From NCBI RefSeq assembly GCF_001439925.1, contig NZ_LMBV01000003.1, forward strand, positions 82,815 through 146,814: DNA of 64,000 nucleotides, given 5' to 3'. Positions 52,212 to 61,267 of the stretch are shown here, piece by piece. The DNA is from Peribacillus muralis (GTDB taxonomy: Bacteria; Bacillota; Bacilli; Bacillales; DSM-1321). The position numbers were made by a program, and so were the translations under genes. How positions within the stretch are numbered: position 1 is the first letter of the stretch; every line of letters starts with the position of its first letter. The notes below the pieces were generated by a model that was not told where the DNA came from, did no database searches, and was given only the letters and a program-made list of their open reading frames with translations.

Positions 52212-53165
52212 TTATCTAACCAATATTTCTAATAACCGTTTCTTGAATAACTGATTGTCAATGGTCTTACAGACAGTTGCATTAGGAGGATTGCCACCAA
52301 ACCCATCTGAGATAGACAATTTACTACCATCATTTATGATAACTTGTCCATACGTCGCTTCTTCTGTAGTACACACGTAACAGTAACATATCATGTCTTC
52401 AAGAACGATATCATCCCATAATACAACACCCATTGCCACTGCATCAGGCAAATCAACAAAGTGCCCTCCACTTCCTTGTAGGTTGTATGCTAGGAGAGAA
52501 CGATTACATTGAACAGCAAACACGGCTTCTTTCTTTTGGCTCGCCGTTAATGTTTCCATATCCTCTCTATTCCAAGCGGCTTCTCCCAAGCAAATATCAA
52601 AGCCGATAATGCTAATTGGAACTCCGGATTTCATCATGATGCTATATGCTTCTGCATCTACATATACATTAAATTCAGCTACAGGTGTAGTGTTTCCGGG
52701 GCCAAATCCAGCAGTACCCATTGAATGAATACGCTTAACCTTCTTCATGGTTTCTGGCGCTTTTAATATGGCAAGTGCTATATTTGTAACAGGACCAATA
52801 GTAACAATTTCTATTTCTTCTGGATTTTTTTCTACTAAGTCTAAGATCATGTCAACTGCATGTCCAGGTTCAGGGTTAATGGTAGGCTGAATTAAGTTAC
52901 CATCTCCCATACCATCCTCGCCATGTACATTAACTGCTCTCACTAGATTTCTCATTAATGGTTTAGCTGCGCCTACATAGATAGGTGGCTTTTGAGCATT
53001 TGTTACTTCTATAGTCATTAAAGCATTTTTAGTCGCAAGTTCCAGAGGTACGTTCCCACAAACAGTCGTAATAGCAAGAACATCAACTTCCGGTGATTTT
53101 AGTGCCATCATTAACGCTACAGCATCATCACTTCCTGTGTCCGTATCAATAATTATTTTTCTCAT
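52212..53165 (-). CDS. Nucleoside hydrolase, IunH/RihA-C family
   Basis: A 317-residue ribonucleoside hydrolase. The N-terminal calcium-binding motif MRKIIIDTDTGSDDAVALMMAL is intact, as are VCGNVPLELATKNAL, IVTIGPVTNIALAIL, and the EFNVYVDAEAYSIM segment. It splits nucleosides into base and ribose. The start at 53165 has GGGGG upstream; the open frame to 53366 overlaps the divergent regulator and is not used. AT-rich. The divergent Crp-like gene 96 bp away may regulate it. Confidence 0.87.
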   Translation of the reverse strand: MRKIIIDTDTGSDDAVALMMALKSPEVDVLAITTVCGNVPLELATKNALMTIEVTNAQKPPIYVGAAKPLMRNLVRAVNVHGEDGMGDGNLIQPTINPEPGHAVDMILDLVEKNPEEIEIVTIGPVTNIALAILKAPETMKKVKRIHSMGTAGFGPGNTTPVAEFNVYVDAEAYSIMMKSGVPISIIGFDICLGEAAWNREDMETLTASQKKEAVFAVQCNRSLLAYNLQGSGGHFVDLPDAVAMGVVLWDDIVLEDMICYCYVCTTEEATYGQVIINDGSKLSISDGFGGNPPNATVCKTIDNQLFKKRLLEILVR

Positions 53166-53261
53166 TTTAATTCCCCCAATTTGTAGAATTGAACTCAGTA
53201 TAAATTGTTGATTATTATAAAAATAGGTCAATTGACCAAAAAGGAACAAGCAGGTGAAAAT

Positions 53262-53900
53262 ATGTATTTTAAAGATATTGTGAATGACGCACCAGTGCAT
53301 ATTAAGAAAGATTTCATTTATAAAAAACATAAGAAAGGTAACCTGATCATTCATCCACATGAACAAAATAATTATCTTTATATTTTAACTACCGGTATCG
53401 CAGAAGTGTATAGACAAAGCTATGAGGGAACGATGCTTTCTTTATATATTTATGACTCGTACAGTTGTTTTGGGGAGATAGAAATTTTCAATGAAAAAAT
53501 AAAAACACTCGGTGTTATTGCAAAAGAAAATTGTGAAACGATAGCCATTCATAAAACCAAGGTTTTTGAATGGATGAAAATCGATTTTAATTTTAATTTT
53601 TACATCATTAAACAACTTGCTTCAAAATTAATTTTAAGTTCAGATACTGCGACAAAGTTATCATTTCTAACGGTTAAAGATCGAATCTTATTAAGTATAC
53701 ATAATCATTATAAAATTGGTGATTTAGATCAACTTACAAAGCAAATTTTGACAAGTGAGGTGTGTGCACCACTCAGAAGTTTAAATCGGTCAATAGCTCA
53801 GTGCATAGATGAAGGCATCATTAGTTACAAAGATAAAAAATTCTCTATACATTCTATTGATGAGATAGAGAAATACCTTGGAGATTTTATACTAAGTTAA
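53262..53900 (+). CDS. Crp/Fnr-type transcriptional regulator
   Basis: A regulator of 212 residues with an N-terminal cyclic-nucleotide-binding-like beta-roll (LIIHPHEQNNYLYILTTGIAEVYRQSYEGTMLSLYIYDSYSCFGEIEIF) and a C-terminal winged helix (LTSEVCAPLRSLNRSIAQCIDEGIISYKDKKFSI). The residues that bind cAMP in Crp (a GE...RxA element) are not conserved beyond FGEIEIF, so the ligand is unknown. It resembles YeiL-type proteins, which in E. coli neighbour a nucleoside hydrolase gene (rihB), matching the neighbour here. Strongly AT-rich. Confidence 0.8.
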   Translation: MYFKDIVNDAPVHIKKDFIYKKHKKGNLIIHPHEQNNYLYILTTGIAEVYRQSYEGTMLSLYIYDSYSCFGEIEIFNEKIKTLGVIAKENCETIAIHKTKVFEWMKIDFNFNFYIIKQLASKLILSSDTATKLSFLTVKDRILLSIHNHYKIGDLDQLTKQILTSEVCAPLRSLNRSIAQCIDEGIISYKDKKFSIHSIDEIEKYLGDFILS

Positions 53901-53990
53901 AATTACTATCCTTTTATAAAGTCTTCGTTTCATATTCTTCCCTCCTACCTTTTCATGTGTCAGTCATGCTGCCCAACAAATCCAACAAAA

Positions 53991-54028
53991 AAAAGTTTCG
54001 GAAGGAGAGACCCTTCCGAAACCTTTTG
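53991..54028. terminator. Terminator between the Crp-like gene and the OYE pseudogene
   Basis: GTTTCGGAAGG (53996-54006) pairs with CCTTCCGAAAC (54013-54023) with A-runs and T-runs outside; usable by both convergent genes. Confidence 0.8.
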
Positions 54029-54089
54029 TATAAAAAATGTCCGCTCCCCCATTAAAAGAAGGTAGGCTTTTCATTCTTGAGCTTCACAT

Positions 54090-55138
54090 TCAATCCACGA
54101 CCGGGAGCCAACCTTTAACCCCAATTAGCTTTTTCCAAAGCGGATCCGGAATGACCAGTTCATCTTGATCTTTCTTGGAAAGCGTCGTCCGGATTTCCAT
54201 TTCTTTTCCTGTCCTGATTTTTTCAATCCAATGCGGTTCCATCAAAAGTTCTCGGCCAAGGGCGATAAATGGCACACCCGTTTCCAGCGCTTCTGCAACT
54301 TCATCGGGAGTGTGCAGGGCCCCGACTCCGACGACCGGAATCCGATTACCCACTTTGTCGTAAATTTTAACGATTCGTGACTTTGTCCTATCACTTTCAC
54401 GGAAGGAGCCATTCCAGAAGTCACTTACCGAGATATGTAGATAGTCAAGGTTTTGGTTCGCCAATCTATCAACAAACTGGAGCGTATCATCCAAGGTGAT
54501 GCCTGGATTGCTGCCTTCTTCCGGAGATAAGCGGTAGCCGATCATAAAGGGCTTATTTGCATGCTCAGCAACTGCTTTCTCGACCTCATTCACAACAGTG
54601 AGCGGAAAAATCAATCGTTTTCCGAGTGTCCCGCCCCATTTATCGGTACGGCGGTTCGAGTGTGGCGAGAAGAACTGTTGGAGCAAATATGTATTGGCAC
54701 CATGGATTTCCACACCATCAAACCCCGCGGTATAGGTGCATCCGCTTTGTAAGCAACGGGACTGGCAGAAACCGGCTGGTTATCCGGCAGTAATTCAGGA
54801 GGGCTTTGACGACCGCCATGATAAATTTGCAAAATGGCTTTTGACCCGTAAGATTGAATCGTTTCCGCCAATTTTCTTAAAGATGGAATATAAGAATCGT
54901 CAGCTGCGCTTAATTGACCTGGAAAGCCTTTGCCGCCGGCAGTTACATAGGCACACGCCGTAATCACCGCACCTACACCTGCAGATCGATCGGCGTAATA
55001 AGCCAGTTCAGAATCGGTTACTACCCCATGATCATCTGAAGAATAAGTGGTCATCGGAGCCATCAAGATACGGTTTTTCACTTCTACCCCTGATGAAAAT
55101 TTATATGGTTGAAAGATCTTTTCGTATTTTTGATTCAT
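54090..55138 (-). pseudogene. Old-yellow-enzyme family NADH:flavin oxidoreductase, broken by internal deletion and frameshift
   Basis: The N-terminal part (55138 down to about 54733) encodes FQPYKFSSGVEVKNRILMAPMTTYSS through LQIYHGGRQSPPELL and SPVAYKADAPIP, the OYE FMN- and substrate-site segments. The C-terminal part (about 54728 down to 54090), in another frame, encodes GFDGVEIHGANTYLLQQFFSP, FMIGYRLSPEE and VGVGALHTPDEVAEAL. In intact relatives some 30-40 residues lie between these parts. The junction at about 54728-54733 therefore marks a deletion that also shifts the frame. Neither half should be functional. The ribosome binding site (GGGGGAG) is still intact. Confidence 0.85.
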
Positions 55139-55159
55139 GCCAATACTCCCCCTCTATTT

Positions 55160-55468
55160 TCAATGGTGATGATTTCCGTGCGGGTCTTTTGATGGGTTCG
55201 TAATTTCAAAGCCTTCTTCAGGTACATAAAAATATTTGATCCAGACACCATCGAGGAAATCCTCACGTGAGTCCAGTAAAATATCAATACCTTTATCTGA
55301 TTTGACGATTTCGTCATGCTCTGAAGGTGTATCCAACTTCATCTCATAATGAGCATGATCGCCATGCATATGGGTAATATACACGCGGATCATTTTTCCT
55401 TCGGCTTCTTCCGTGTTCAGCATGCTATGTAGAACTTTTGCTGCATTGCGATTGATTTTGCATTTCAT
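55160..55468 (-). CDS. IscA/HesB-like domain protein without the cluster cysteines
   Basis: A protein of 102 residues with an iron-sulfur biosynthesis (HesB/IscA) type fold: INRNAAKVLHSML, KMIRVYITHMHGDHAHYEMKLD, then DILLDSREDFLDGVWIKYFY and GFEITNP. The C-x(n)-CGC cysteines of real A-type carriers are missing; the only cysteine is residue 3. It instead has a His-rich loop (HMHGDHAH) and a HGNHHH tail, which could bind a metal. The ATG at 55468 has GGAGGA seven bases upstream. Confidence 0.75.
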   Translation of the reverse strand: MKCKINRNAAKVLHSMLNTEEAEGKMIRVYITHMHGDHAHYEMKLDTPSEHDEIVKSDKGIDILLDSREDFLDGVWIKYFYVPEEGFEITNPSKDPHGNHHH

Positions 55469-55576
55469 GTCCATTCCTCCAGCATTAAAATGATCACTGT
55501 ACTCCTTTTACCCAACTTAAGATGTTCAGTAACATCCATTTATACCCTTCTTCCTTAAGCCGGTTCCGATATGTGC

Positions 55577-56563
55577 TTATAATCGGTCTGCAGGAAAGAC
55601 AACACCGATCTGACGTCTTGCTTCATCCATGATTTCGATCGTCGTAAGAGAATTGGAGAATGTATTTATATCGGACTCCAATTTTCCCTGCTGTATCAAT
55701 TCAACAAATTCCTTCGCTTCATAGTACATGGAATGCATATCCTGTTTTACCGAAATGTTTTCAACCGTACCATCCCTATATTGGATATCCACCGCTTGCG
55801 GTCCTGAAATTTTCTGAATGAGCATGCTCCCTAGTTCGCCCTGAATTTCAGTCGGCTGATCCGATTGGGTGATCTTTGAGAACGTAACAACTGCCTCCAT
55901 ATCATCGTAAGAAAGCAAAATCGATCCCTGCCCGTCCACTCCTGAATCTAGCATTGTTCCCGATGCCTGCACTTTGTTTGGTTTACCAAATAGTGCAACA
56001 AGTGGATATATGACGTAAATACCTATATCCATAAGAGAACCACTTGAAAATTCCGGATTGAAGGCATTCAGCACTGTACCCTGTTTATAGGCATCATAGC
56101 GCGATGAATATTGACAAAAGCTTGCAGTAAAACGGCGGACTTCGCCGATTTTCCCGAGGTTTTCCTGCACGCTTCGGAAATTCGGCATGATCGTTGATTT
56201 CATAGCTTCCATCAAGAGCACACCATTTTGTTGAGCTGCCTCAATCATTTCCTTCACCTCGGCCGCATTTGAGGCCATTGGTTTTTCACATATTACATGT
56301 TTTTTATTTTTTAAAAATAACACAGCTTGCCTGCAATGATGAGAGTTAGGGCTCGCTATATAAACAGCGTCGATCTCATCGCTTGAAGCCATTTCCTCCA
56401 AATTTGTAAAGGTCCTATGTACTTCGTATTTACCGGCAAATTCGCTAGCCTTCTCTGCAGTTCGTGAATACACGGCGGTTAATGCTAAATCCTCAACTTC
56501 GTTCACGGCCTCCAAAAAGCGTTCCGTGATCCAATTTGTTCCTATTACCCCTAAACGTATCAA
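55577..56563 (-). CDS. Gfo/Idh/MocA family oxidoreductase
   Basis: A NAD(P)-dependent dehydrogenase of 328 residues: Rossmann motif LGVIGTNWITERF, EKPMASNAAEVKEM with the catalytic Lys, and the substrate-domain motif GSLMDIGIYVIYPLVALFG. A TTG at 56563 gives a protein starting MIRLGVIGTNW, as in related proteins, with GGGG eight bases upstream; a TTG three bases earlier is possible. Sugar or inositol-type substrate unknown. It is distinct from the YcjS-type enzyme at 41901. Confidence 0.83.
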   Translation of the reverse strand: MIRLGVIGTNWITERFLEAVNEVEDLALTAVYSRTAEKASEFAGKYEVHRTFTNLEEMASSDEIDAVYIASPNSHHCRQAVLFLKNKKHVICEKPMASNAAEVKEMIEAAQQNGVLLMEAMKSTIMPNFRSVQENLGKIGEVRRFTASFCQYSSRYDAYKQGTVLNAFNPEFSSGSLMDIGIYVIYPLVALFGKPNKVQASGTMLDSGVDGQGSILLSYDDMEAVVTFSKITQSDQPTEIQGELGSMLIQKISGPQAVDIQYRDGTVENISVKQDMHSMYYEAKEFVELIQQGKLESDINTFSNSLTTIEIMDEARRQIGVVFPADRL

Positions 56564-56768
56564 CAATCTATCCCCTTTCAAAACAACTTATCATGTATTC
56601 AATATACCGACAATTAACTAAAAAACAAAGTAATATGAACACGGCCGGCGGTTAAAATTGGATTTTTCAGGTAATATTCGTTTATAATTTTCCTATATGA
56701 TCACTGCCAGGATGTTTCTACATACTCACTGAACGGGAATGAAAACTAAAAAGGAGCGTGTGAAGTTT

Positions 56769-57554
56769 ATGACAGATTTAATGAAAAATAAAGTTGCCAT
56801 CATTACTGGCGGAGGATCGGGAATTGGCCGGGGAGCAGCACTCAAACTTGCTGAAAACGGCGCGAACATCATCTTTTTTGATCGCACTGTGGAAAAAGCT
56901 GAAAAGGTGAAGGAAGAGGTGGAAAACCTCGGCCGTGAAGCTTTAATCATTAAAACTGATGTATCACGGCCTGAGCAAGTTGAACAAGCCTATAAGAAGG
57001 CTTATGAACATTTTGGGAAAATTGATTTTGTATTCGCCAACGCAGGCATCAACGGAGTGATTGCACCAATAGAAGACATCAAGCCAGAAGATTGGGATCA
57101 GACACATACCATCAACCTTAAAGGTACCTTTCTCACCATCAAATATGCCATCCCATACATGAAGGAAACAGGGGGCAGCATCGTCATCAACAGTTCTATC
57201 AATGGAAACCGATTTTTCAAGAACTTTGGATTTTCCGCCTATAGCTCCTCGAAAGCGGGGCAGGTCGCGTTTGGGAAAATGGCTGCGCTCGAATTGGCAA
57301 AATACAAAATCAGGGTCAATACCATTTGTCCCGGCTCAATCGATACGAATATCCACGACAATACGTTCACTGAAGATGAAAATTTAGAAAAAATCAGGAT
57401 TCCTATCGAGTATCCTCAGGGCTCACAGCCTTTAGCCAATAAGGCCGGAACCACTGAACAAGCTGGAGATCTCGTATTGTTTTTAGCTTCGGACATGTCA
57501 TCCCACGTCACCGGCACGGAAGTTTATATCGATGGAGCTGAATCTCTATTATAA
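56769..57554 (+). CDS. Short-chain dehydrogenase/reductase (SDR)
   Basis: A classical SDR of 261 residues. Cofactor motif TGGGSGIGRG, NAG motif FANAGINGV, catalytic Ser in NSSINGNRF, and YSSSKAG with Tyr and Lys; C-terminal GTEVYIDGAESLL. NAD preference is suggested by the Asp in FFDRTVEKA. The ATG at 56769 is 12 bases after AAGGAG; a GTG at 56760 is the alternative. A terminator follows. Substrate unknown. Confidence 0.88.
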   Translation: MTDLMKNKVAIITGGGSGIGRGAALKLAENGANIIFFDRTVEKAEKVKEEVENLGREALIIKTDVSRPEQVEQAYKKAYEHFGKIDFVFANAGINGVIAPIEDIKPEDWDQTHTINLKGTFLTIKYAIPYMKETGGSIVINSSINGNRFFKNFGFSAYSSSKAGQVAFGKMAALELAKYKIRVNTICPGSIDTNIHDNTFTEDENLEKIRIPIEYPQGSQPLANKAGTTEQAGDLVLFLASDMSSHVTGTEVYIDGAESLL

Positions 57555-57563
57555 TGTTAACGA

Positions 57564-57600
57564 AAAAAGCTGAAATCCCATCATGGGACTTCAGCTTTTT
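57564..57600. terminator. Bidirectional terminator between the SDR and transporter genes
   Basis: AAAAAGCTGAA-TCCCAT pairs with ATGGGA-TTCAGCTTTTT with one mismatch. Confidence 0.85.
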
Positions 57601-57605
57601 CCTTT

Positions 57606-58838
57606 TTAAGCACCTTGACTTAAACCGCGACGTGCAAGCATAAAGTATGCGAGCATGGCAATGATATGACAGCTCACCATCACAATGCCCATCGGCAGGG
57701 GTGAATCTCCTGAACCCAAGCCTACCAACGGGGCCATGAGTGACCCTAGTATGAAAGGCAGCAGTCCAATCAAGGCCGATGCACTGCCTGCCGTTTTTTT
57801 CTGATTTTGCATCGCTAGCGAAAAACTAGTCGTACCGACAATGCCGACGCTTGAAACCGAGACGAACAAAGCAAGTACTATTCCTGCTAACCCGAACTCA
57901 AAAAAGACTGAGGTAATTAGGAAAACCCCGCCAAACAGAGCAAGAGATAATCCGATTTGAAGCAATTTTTCTTCTTTCACCCTCCCTGCAAGCTTTCCGG
58001 CCACTTGGGAAGTGATAATGATCCCGACTCCATTCATTGCAAAAATCAAGCTGAATGTCTGTGGGGAAACGCCATAAATATTCTGAAGCACAAAGGGCGA
58101 ACCGGAAATATATGCGAACATGGCAGCACTTATGAAGCCTTGAGAAAAGGCATAGCCCATAAATACACGGTCACCCACTAATTTTCCAAAAGTCCTGATT
58201 GTGTCGTTTACCCCACCAGCACTCCTTAGATTAGGCGGTAACGTTTCTTTTATGCCGAAAAAGGCTGCCGCTATCATCAGGCCCCCTAATATCGTAATGA
58301 CGATGAAAACTCCTCGCCAAGAGGTGAACTGTAAAAGCTGCCCGCCAAAAACCGGAGCCAAAATCGGGGCCGCTCCATTCACCAGCATTAGCATGGAAAA
58401 GAATTTGGTCAAATCCGTTCCTGAAAATAAATCACGGACGATGGCCCTTGAAATGACAATGCCTCCCGCTCCTGCAATTCCTTGGATGAACCGTAATAAT
58501 AAAAGCAATTCTATGGTTGGTGCAAAAGCACATAACAATGATGAAAGACCATAAACCGATAAAGATAGTATTAACGGTACACGTCTTCCTTTCGCATCGC
58601 TTAGCGGTCCCAAATAAATTTGCCCTAGTGCCAATCCTAACAAGCAGGCAGTCAAACTTAACTGTGCCAGCGACGTACTGCTTTTCAGATCCTCCGCCAG
58701 TGTAGGGAGACCGGGTAAATACATATCCAGCGACAACGGCCCAATTGCTGCAAAACACCCAAGCATAAGAGCCAAAAGCAGCCTTTTGGACTTAGTCATT
58801 TCGTTACCTGATAATATCGTTTCTTTCATTTCAATCAT
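57606..58838 (-). CDS. Bcr/CflA-type multidrug efflux transporter, major facilitator superfamily
   Basis: A 12-helix proton antiporter of 410 residues. The drug-resistance (DHA1) signature IGPLSLDMYLPGLPTLAEDL in helix 1, GLALGQIYLGPLSDAKGRRVPL in the 2-3 loop and the RFIQGIAGAGGIVISRAIVRDLF motif C region match bicyclomycin-resistance proteins. The ATG at 58838 has AGGGG five bases upstream; a second at the MTKSKRLLL segment is possible. Substrates unknown. Confidence 0.88.
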   Translation of the reverse strand: MIEMKETILSGNEMTKSKRLLLALMLGCFAAIGPLSLDMYLPGLPTLAEDLKSSTSLAQLSLTACLLGLALGQIYLGPLSDAKGRRVPLILSLSVYGLSSLLCAFAPTIELLLLLRFIQGIAGAGGIVISRAIVRDLFSGTDLTKFFSMLMLVNGAAPILAPVFGGQLLQFTSWRGVFIVITILGGLMIAAAFFGIKETLPPNLRSAGGVNDTIRTFGKLVGDRVFMGYAFSQGFISAAMFAYISGSPFVLQNIYGVSPQTFSLIFAMNGVGIIITSQVAGKLAGRVKEEKLLQIGLSLALFGGVFLITSVFFEFGLAGIVLALFVSVSSVGIVGTTSFSLAMQNQKKTAGSASALIGLLPFILGSLMAPLVGLGSGDSPLPMGIVMVSCHIIAMLAYFMLARRGLSQGA

Positions 58839-59049
58839 TATTGCCCCTATCCTTTTCAACTAATTATCTTTCTAAAAAACTCGACTTTCTTCATCTTACA
58901 AAAGATCGGAACAATTTTCGATAAGTTTGCCTCCATTGATTTGAAATCCGCCTAATATGCTTTCCTATCAATCTGCGTTTATGCTTCAAGACTCCATTGC
59001 AATATTTAACAAGCCGCAGCACTTTTACTGCCACCTTCGCTTCTTTCGG

Positions 59050-60027
59050 TCATTTTTCTTTATTCAGCAATACTAAATTACGGGGGGGTTCTCCCGCCAA
59101 TCCCTCCTTCAAGTTTTGCACAGCAACGGTTGCCATCTTCAACCTTGTGGCAATGCTGGCACTCCCGATATGAGGTAATGTAACCACATTGGGTAATGTA
59201 AGCAACGGGTGATCGACAGGAACAGGCTCCTCTTCAAATACATCCAACCCTGCCGCCCATATTACACGATTCTTCAAGGCTTCATATAATGCCTTTTCAT
59301 CGATGATCCCGCCTCGTGCCGTATTTATGAGCACAGCCGTCTCCTTCATTAATTTCAACTGCTTCATGCCAATCATAGAAGCGGTCTCCGGAGTAAGCGG
59401 GAGCATGACACAAACAAAATCCGACACTTGAAGCAGTTTTTCAAGGGATAAATAGTCGATGCCTAATTCCTTTTCCTGTTCATATTTACGGCTTCGATTA
59501 AAATAAACCAAGTTCATATCAAAGCCCTTTGCTCTTTTAGCAAGTGCTTCTCCTATCCTTCCTAAGCCGATGATCCCAAGCGTTGCCCCATGTACATCTT
59601 GCCCTGTCAGCTGCATGGGCGACCAAGTTTTCCATTTTCCGCTTTTTAAATAATCCTCCGCCTCCATCATCCTTCTGGCCGTTGCCAGCAGCAAGCCAAA
59701 GGTTAAATCAGCTGTCGTTTCCGTCAATACCCCAGGTGTGTTCGTTACCATGATGCCTCGTTTCGTGGCACTGTGAACATCAATGTTATTATGGCCCACA
59801 GCCATATTGGCAATGATTTTCAAATTAACCGCCCGCTCAATCAGTGACTCATCAATTTGTTCCGTCAACAAACAAAGCAGCCCATCAGCTTCTTTCATTT
59901 CCTCTTCAAGGACATCCAACGGGACCGGTATCTCCTCTTCGTCCCACATCCTGATATCATAATCCCCTCTTAAATCTCCGATGATTTGCTCTGGCAATTT
60001 CCTTGTAATATAGATTTTCGGCCTCAC
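59050..60027 (-). CDS. D-2-hydroxyacid dehydrogenase (glyoxylate/hydroxypyruvate/2-ketogluconate reductase, YvcT-like)
   Basis: A protein of 325 residues of the D-isomer-specific 2-hydroxyacid dehydrogenase family. The NAD motif LGIIGLGRIGEALAKRA, catalytic Arg in INTARGGIIDEKAL, Glu in LDVFEEEPV and His in LPHIGSAS are present. A GTG at 60027 with ATAGGAGG upstream is chosen; the open frame to 60156 has no such site. It reduces glyoxylate, hydroxypyruvate or 2-ketogluconate, giving glycerate or gluconate. A metabolic link to the glycerate kinase at 38457 is possible but is not shown. Confidence 0.9.
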   Translation of the reverse strand: MRPKIYITRKLPEQIIGDLRGDYDIRMWDEEEIPVPLDVLEEEMKEADGLLCLLTEQIDESLIERAVNLKIIANMAVGHNNIDVHSATKRGIMVTNTPGVLTETTADLTFGLLLATARRMMEAEDYLKSGKWKTWSPMQLTGQDVHGATLGIIGLGRIGEALAKRAKGFDMNLVYFNRSRKYEQEKELGIDYLSLEKLLQVSDFVCVMLPLTPETASMIGMKQLKLMKETAVLINTARGGIIDEKALYEALKNRVIWAAGLDVFEEEPVPVDHPLLTLPNVVTLPHIGSASIATRLKMATVAVQNLKEGLAGEPPRNLVLLNKEK

Positions 60028-60250
60028 TTGATAACCTCCTATCGGTTTATTCATACGCATCATATTGGCGTGTTTATCCAATTTTAAATCATACGTGATG
60101 AATAAACCATTCATTGTCTCCATTATGGGAGCTTCCTCTTGACAGTTTCCTTTCAATCATTTAATCATAGAATAACAAAGTCTCAATATTTCGTCATTTA
60201 GCTAGTTTTCCGACATGGTTTATCTTGATTTAGGAGGATCCGGGACGTTC

Positions 60251-61216
60251 ATGAAAACGAATGCAGATTTTAAAATTTATCCAATCATCGCTCCAAGTGC
60301 TTTTTCTTTAAAAAGCATAAACTTTTACTTAGTGAAAAAGGAAGATGCTTTAATATTAATCGATGCAGGCATGGATGATGATGTTTGTTGGAATGCATTG
60401 CAGCAAACATTGAAGGAAAATGGTTTGAGCATTGGGAATATCACGGATATTTGGTTGACCCACCATCATGGAGATCATGTTGGCTTGGTCAATCGGATCA
60501 CTGCACTCCATCCGGTTCCCATTTATGCCCATCCTAAAGCCGTTCCTCGTCTAAAGCGGGATCCTGATTTCTTGAAAATGCGAATAGAATTTTATAAACA
60601 GCTTTATTTGGAGATGGGCTGTGGTGAACTTGGCGATAAACAGGTCGCTTACCTATTCAACGCGGTCGATCATAATAAGGATCAAAAGCTGAATGGCGAC
60701 ATCATCGAAATCACGGAAAAACACTTGTTTGACTTTGAAGTGATCGAATTTCCCGGGCATGCCCCGGACCAAATCGCCTTTTTGGACCAAAAAGGAAAGC
60801 GGCTGCTTTCCGGTGATTTATTGATTGAGCATATTTCAAGTAACGCTTTGATTGAACCTGATGATAACGGCAATAGAATGCTGACGCTTGTCGATCATAT
60901 CGGCTCTTTGAAGCGATGTTTGGCGTTACAGGTTGATCTCCTCCTGCCTGGTCACGGGAACATCATTGAACAGCCATGTTCTTTGATTGAAAAAAGGCTC
61001 CATGGCATCGAGAGGAAATCAGAGAAAATCTTTAGCATGATAGAAAGCGGGATATCTACAGGAAATGGGCTGGCAAAGGCATTCTACAGACAAAAGTATG
61101 TCTCTCAGTTCCCGCTTGTCATGTCAGAAATCATCGGCCATTTGGATTACTTGGAACATCAGGGGAAAATCAAGAAGAAACTCAGCGGAAAAGTGGTTCA
61201 TTATCATACGTTGTAA
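60251..61216 (+). CDS. Metallo-beta-lactamase fold hydrolase
   Basis: A protein of 321 residues with the full MBL ligand set: HHHGDH (in WLTHHHGDHVG), His in FPGHAPDQIAF, Asp in LLSGDLLIEHIS and His in LLPGHGNII. A C-terminal winged-helix-like region (MIESGISTGNGLAKAFYRQ) follows, as in YqgX-like and LACTB2-like proteins. The only ATG that fits, at 60251, is 13 bases after AGGAGG. Substrate unknown; glyoxalase II-type thioesters and nucleic acids are candidates from the wider family. Confidence 0.83.
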   Translation: MKTNADFKIYPIIAPSAFSLKSINFYLVKKEDALILIDAGMDDDVCWNALQQTLKENGLSIGNITDIWLTHHHGDHVGLVNRITALHPVPIYAHPKAVPRLKRDPDFLKMRIEFYKQLYLEMGCGELGDKQVAYLFNAVDHNKDQKLNGDIIEITEKHLFDFEVIEFPGHAPDQIAFLDQKGKRLLSGDLLIEHISSNALIEPDDNGNRMLTLVDHIGSLKRCLALQVDLLLPGHGNIIEQPCSLIEKRLHGIERKSEKIFSMIESGISTGNGLAKAFYRQKYVSQFPLVMSEIIGHLDYLEHQGKIKKKLSGKVVHYHTL

Positions 61217-61224
61217 GCATTAAA

Positions 61225-61260
61225 AAGGCTGAAATCCATTAAGGAATTCAGCCTTCTTTT
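61225..61260. terminator. Bidirectional terminator between the metallo-hydrolase and methyltransferase genes
   Basis: AAGGCTGAA-TCC pairs with GGA-TTCAGCCTT around ATTAA; T-rich sequence on the plus strand. Confidence 0.8.
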
Positions 61261-61267
61261 TCGACAC

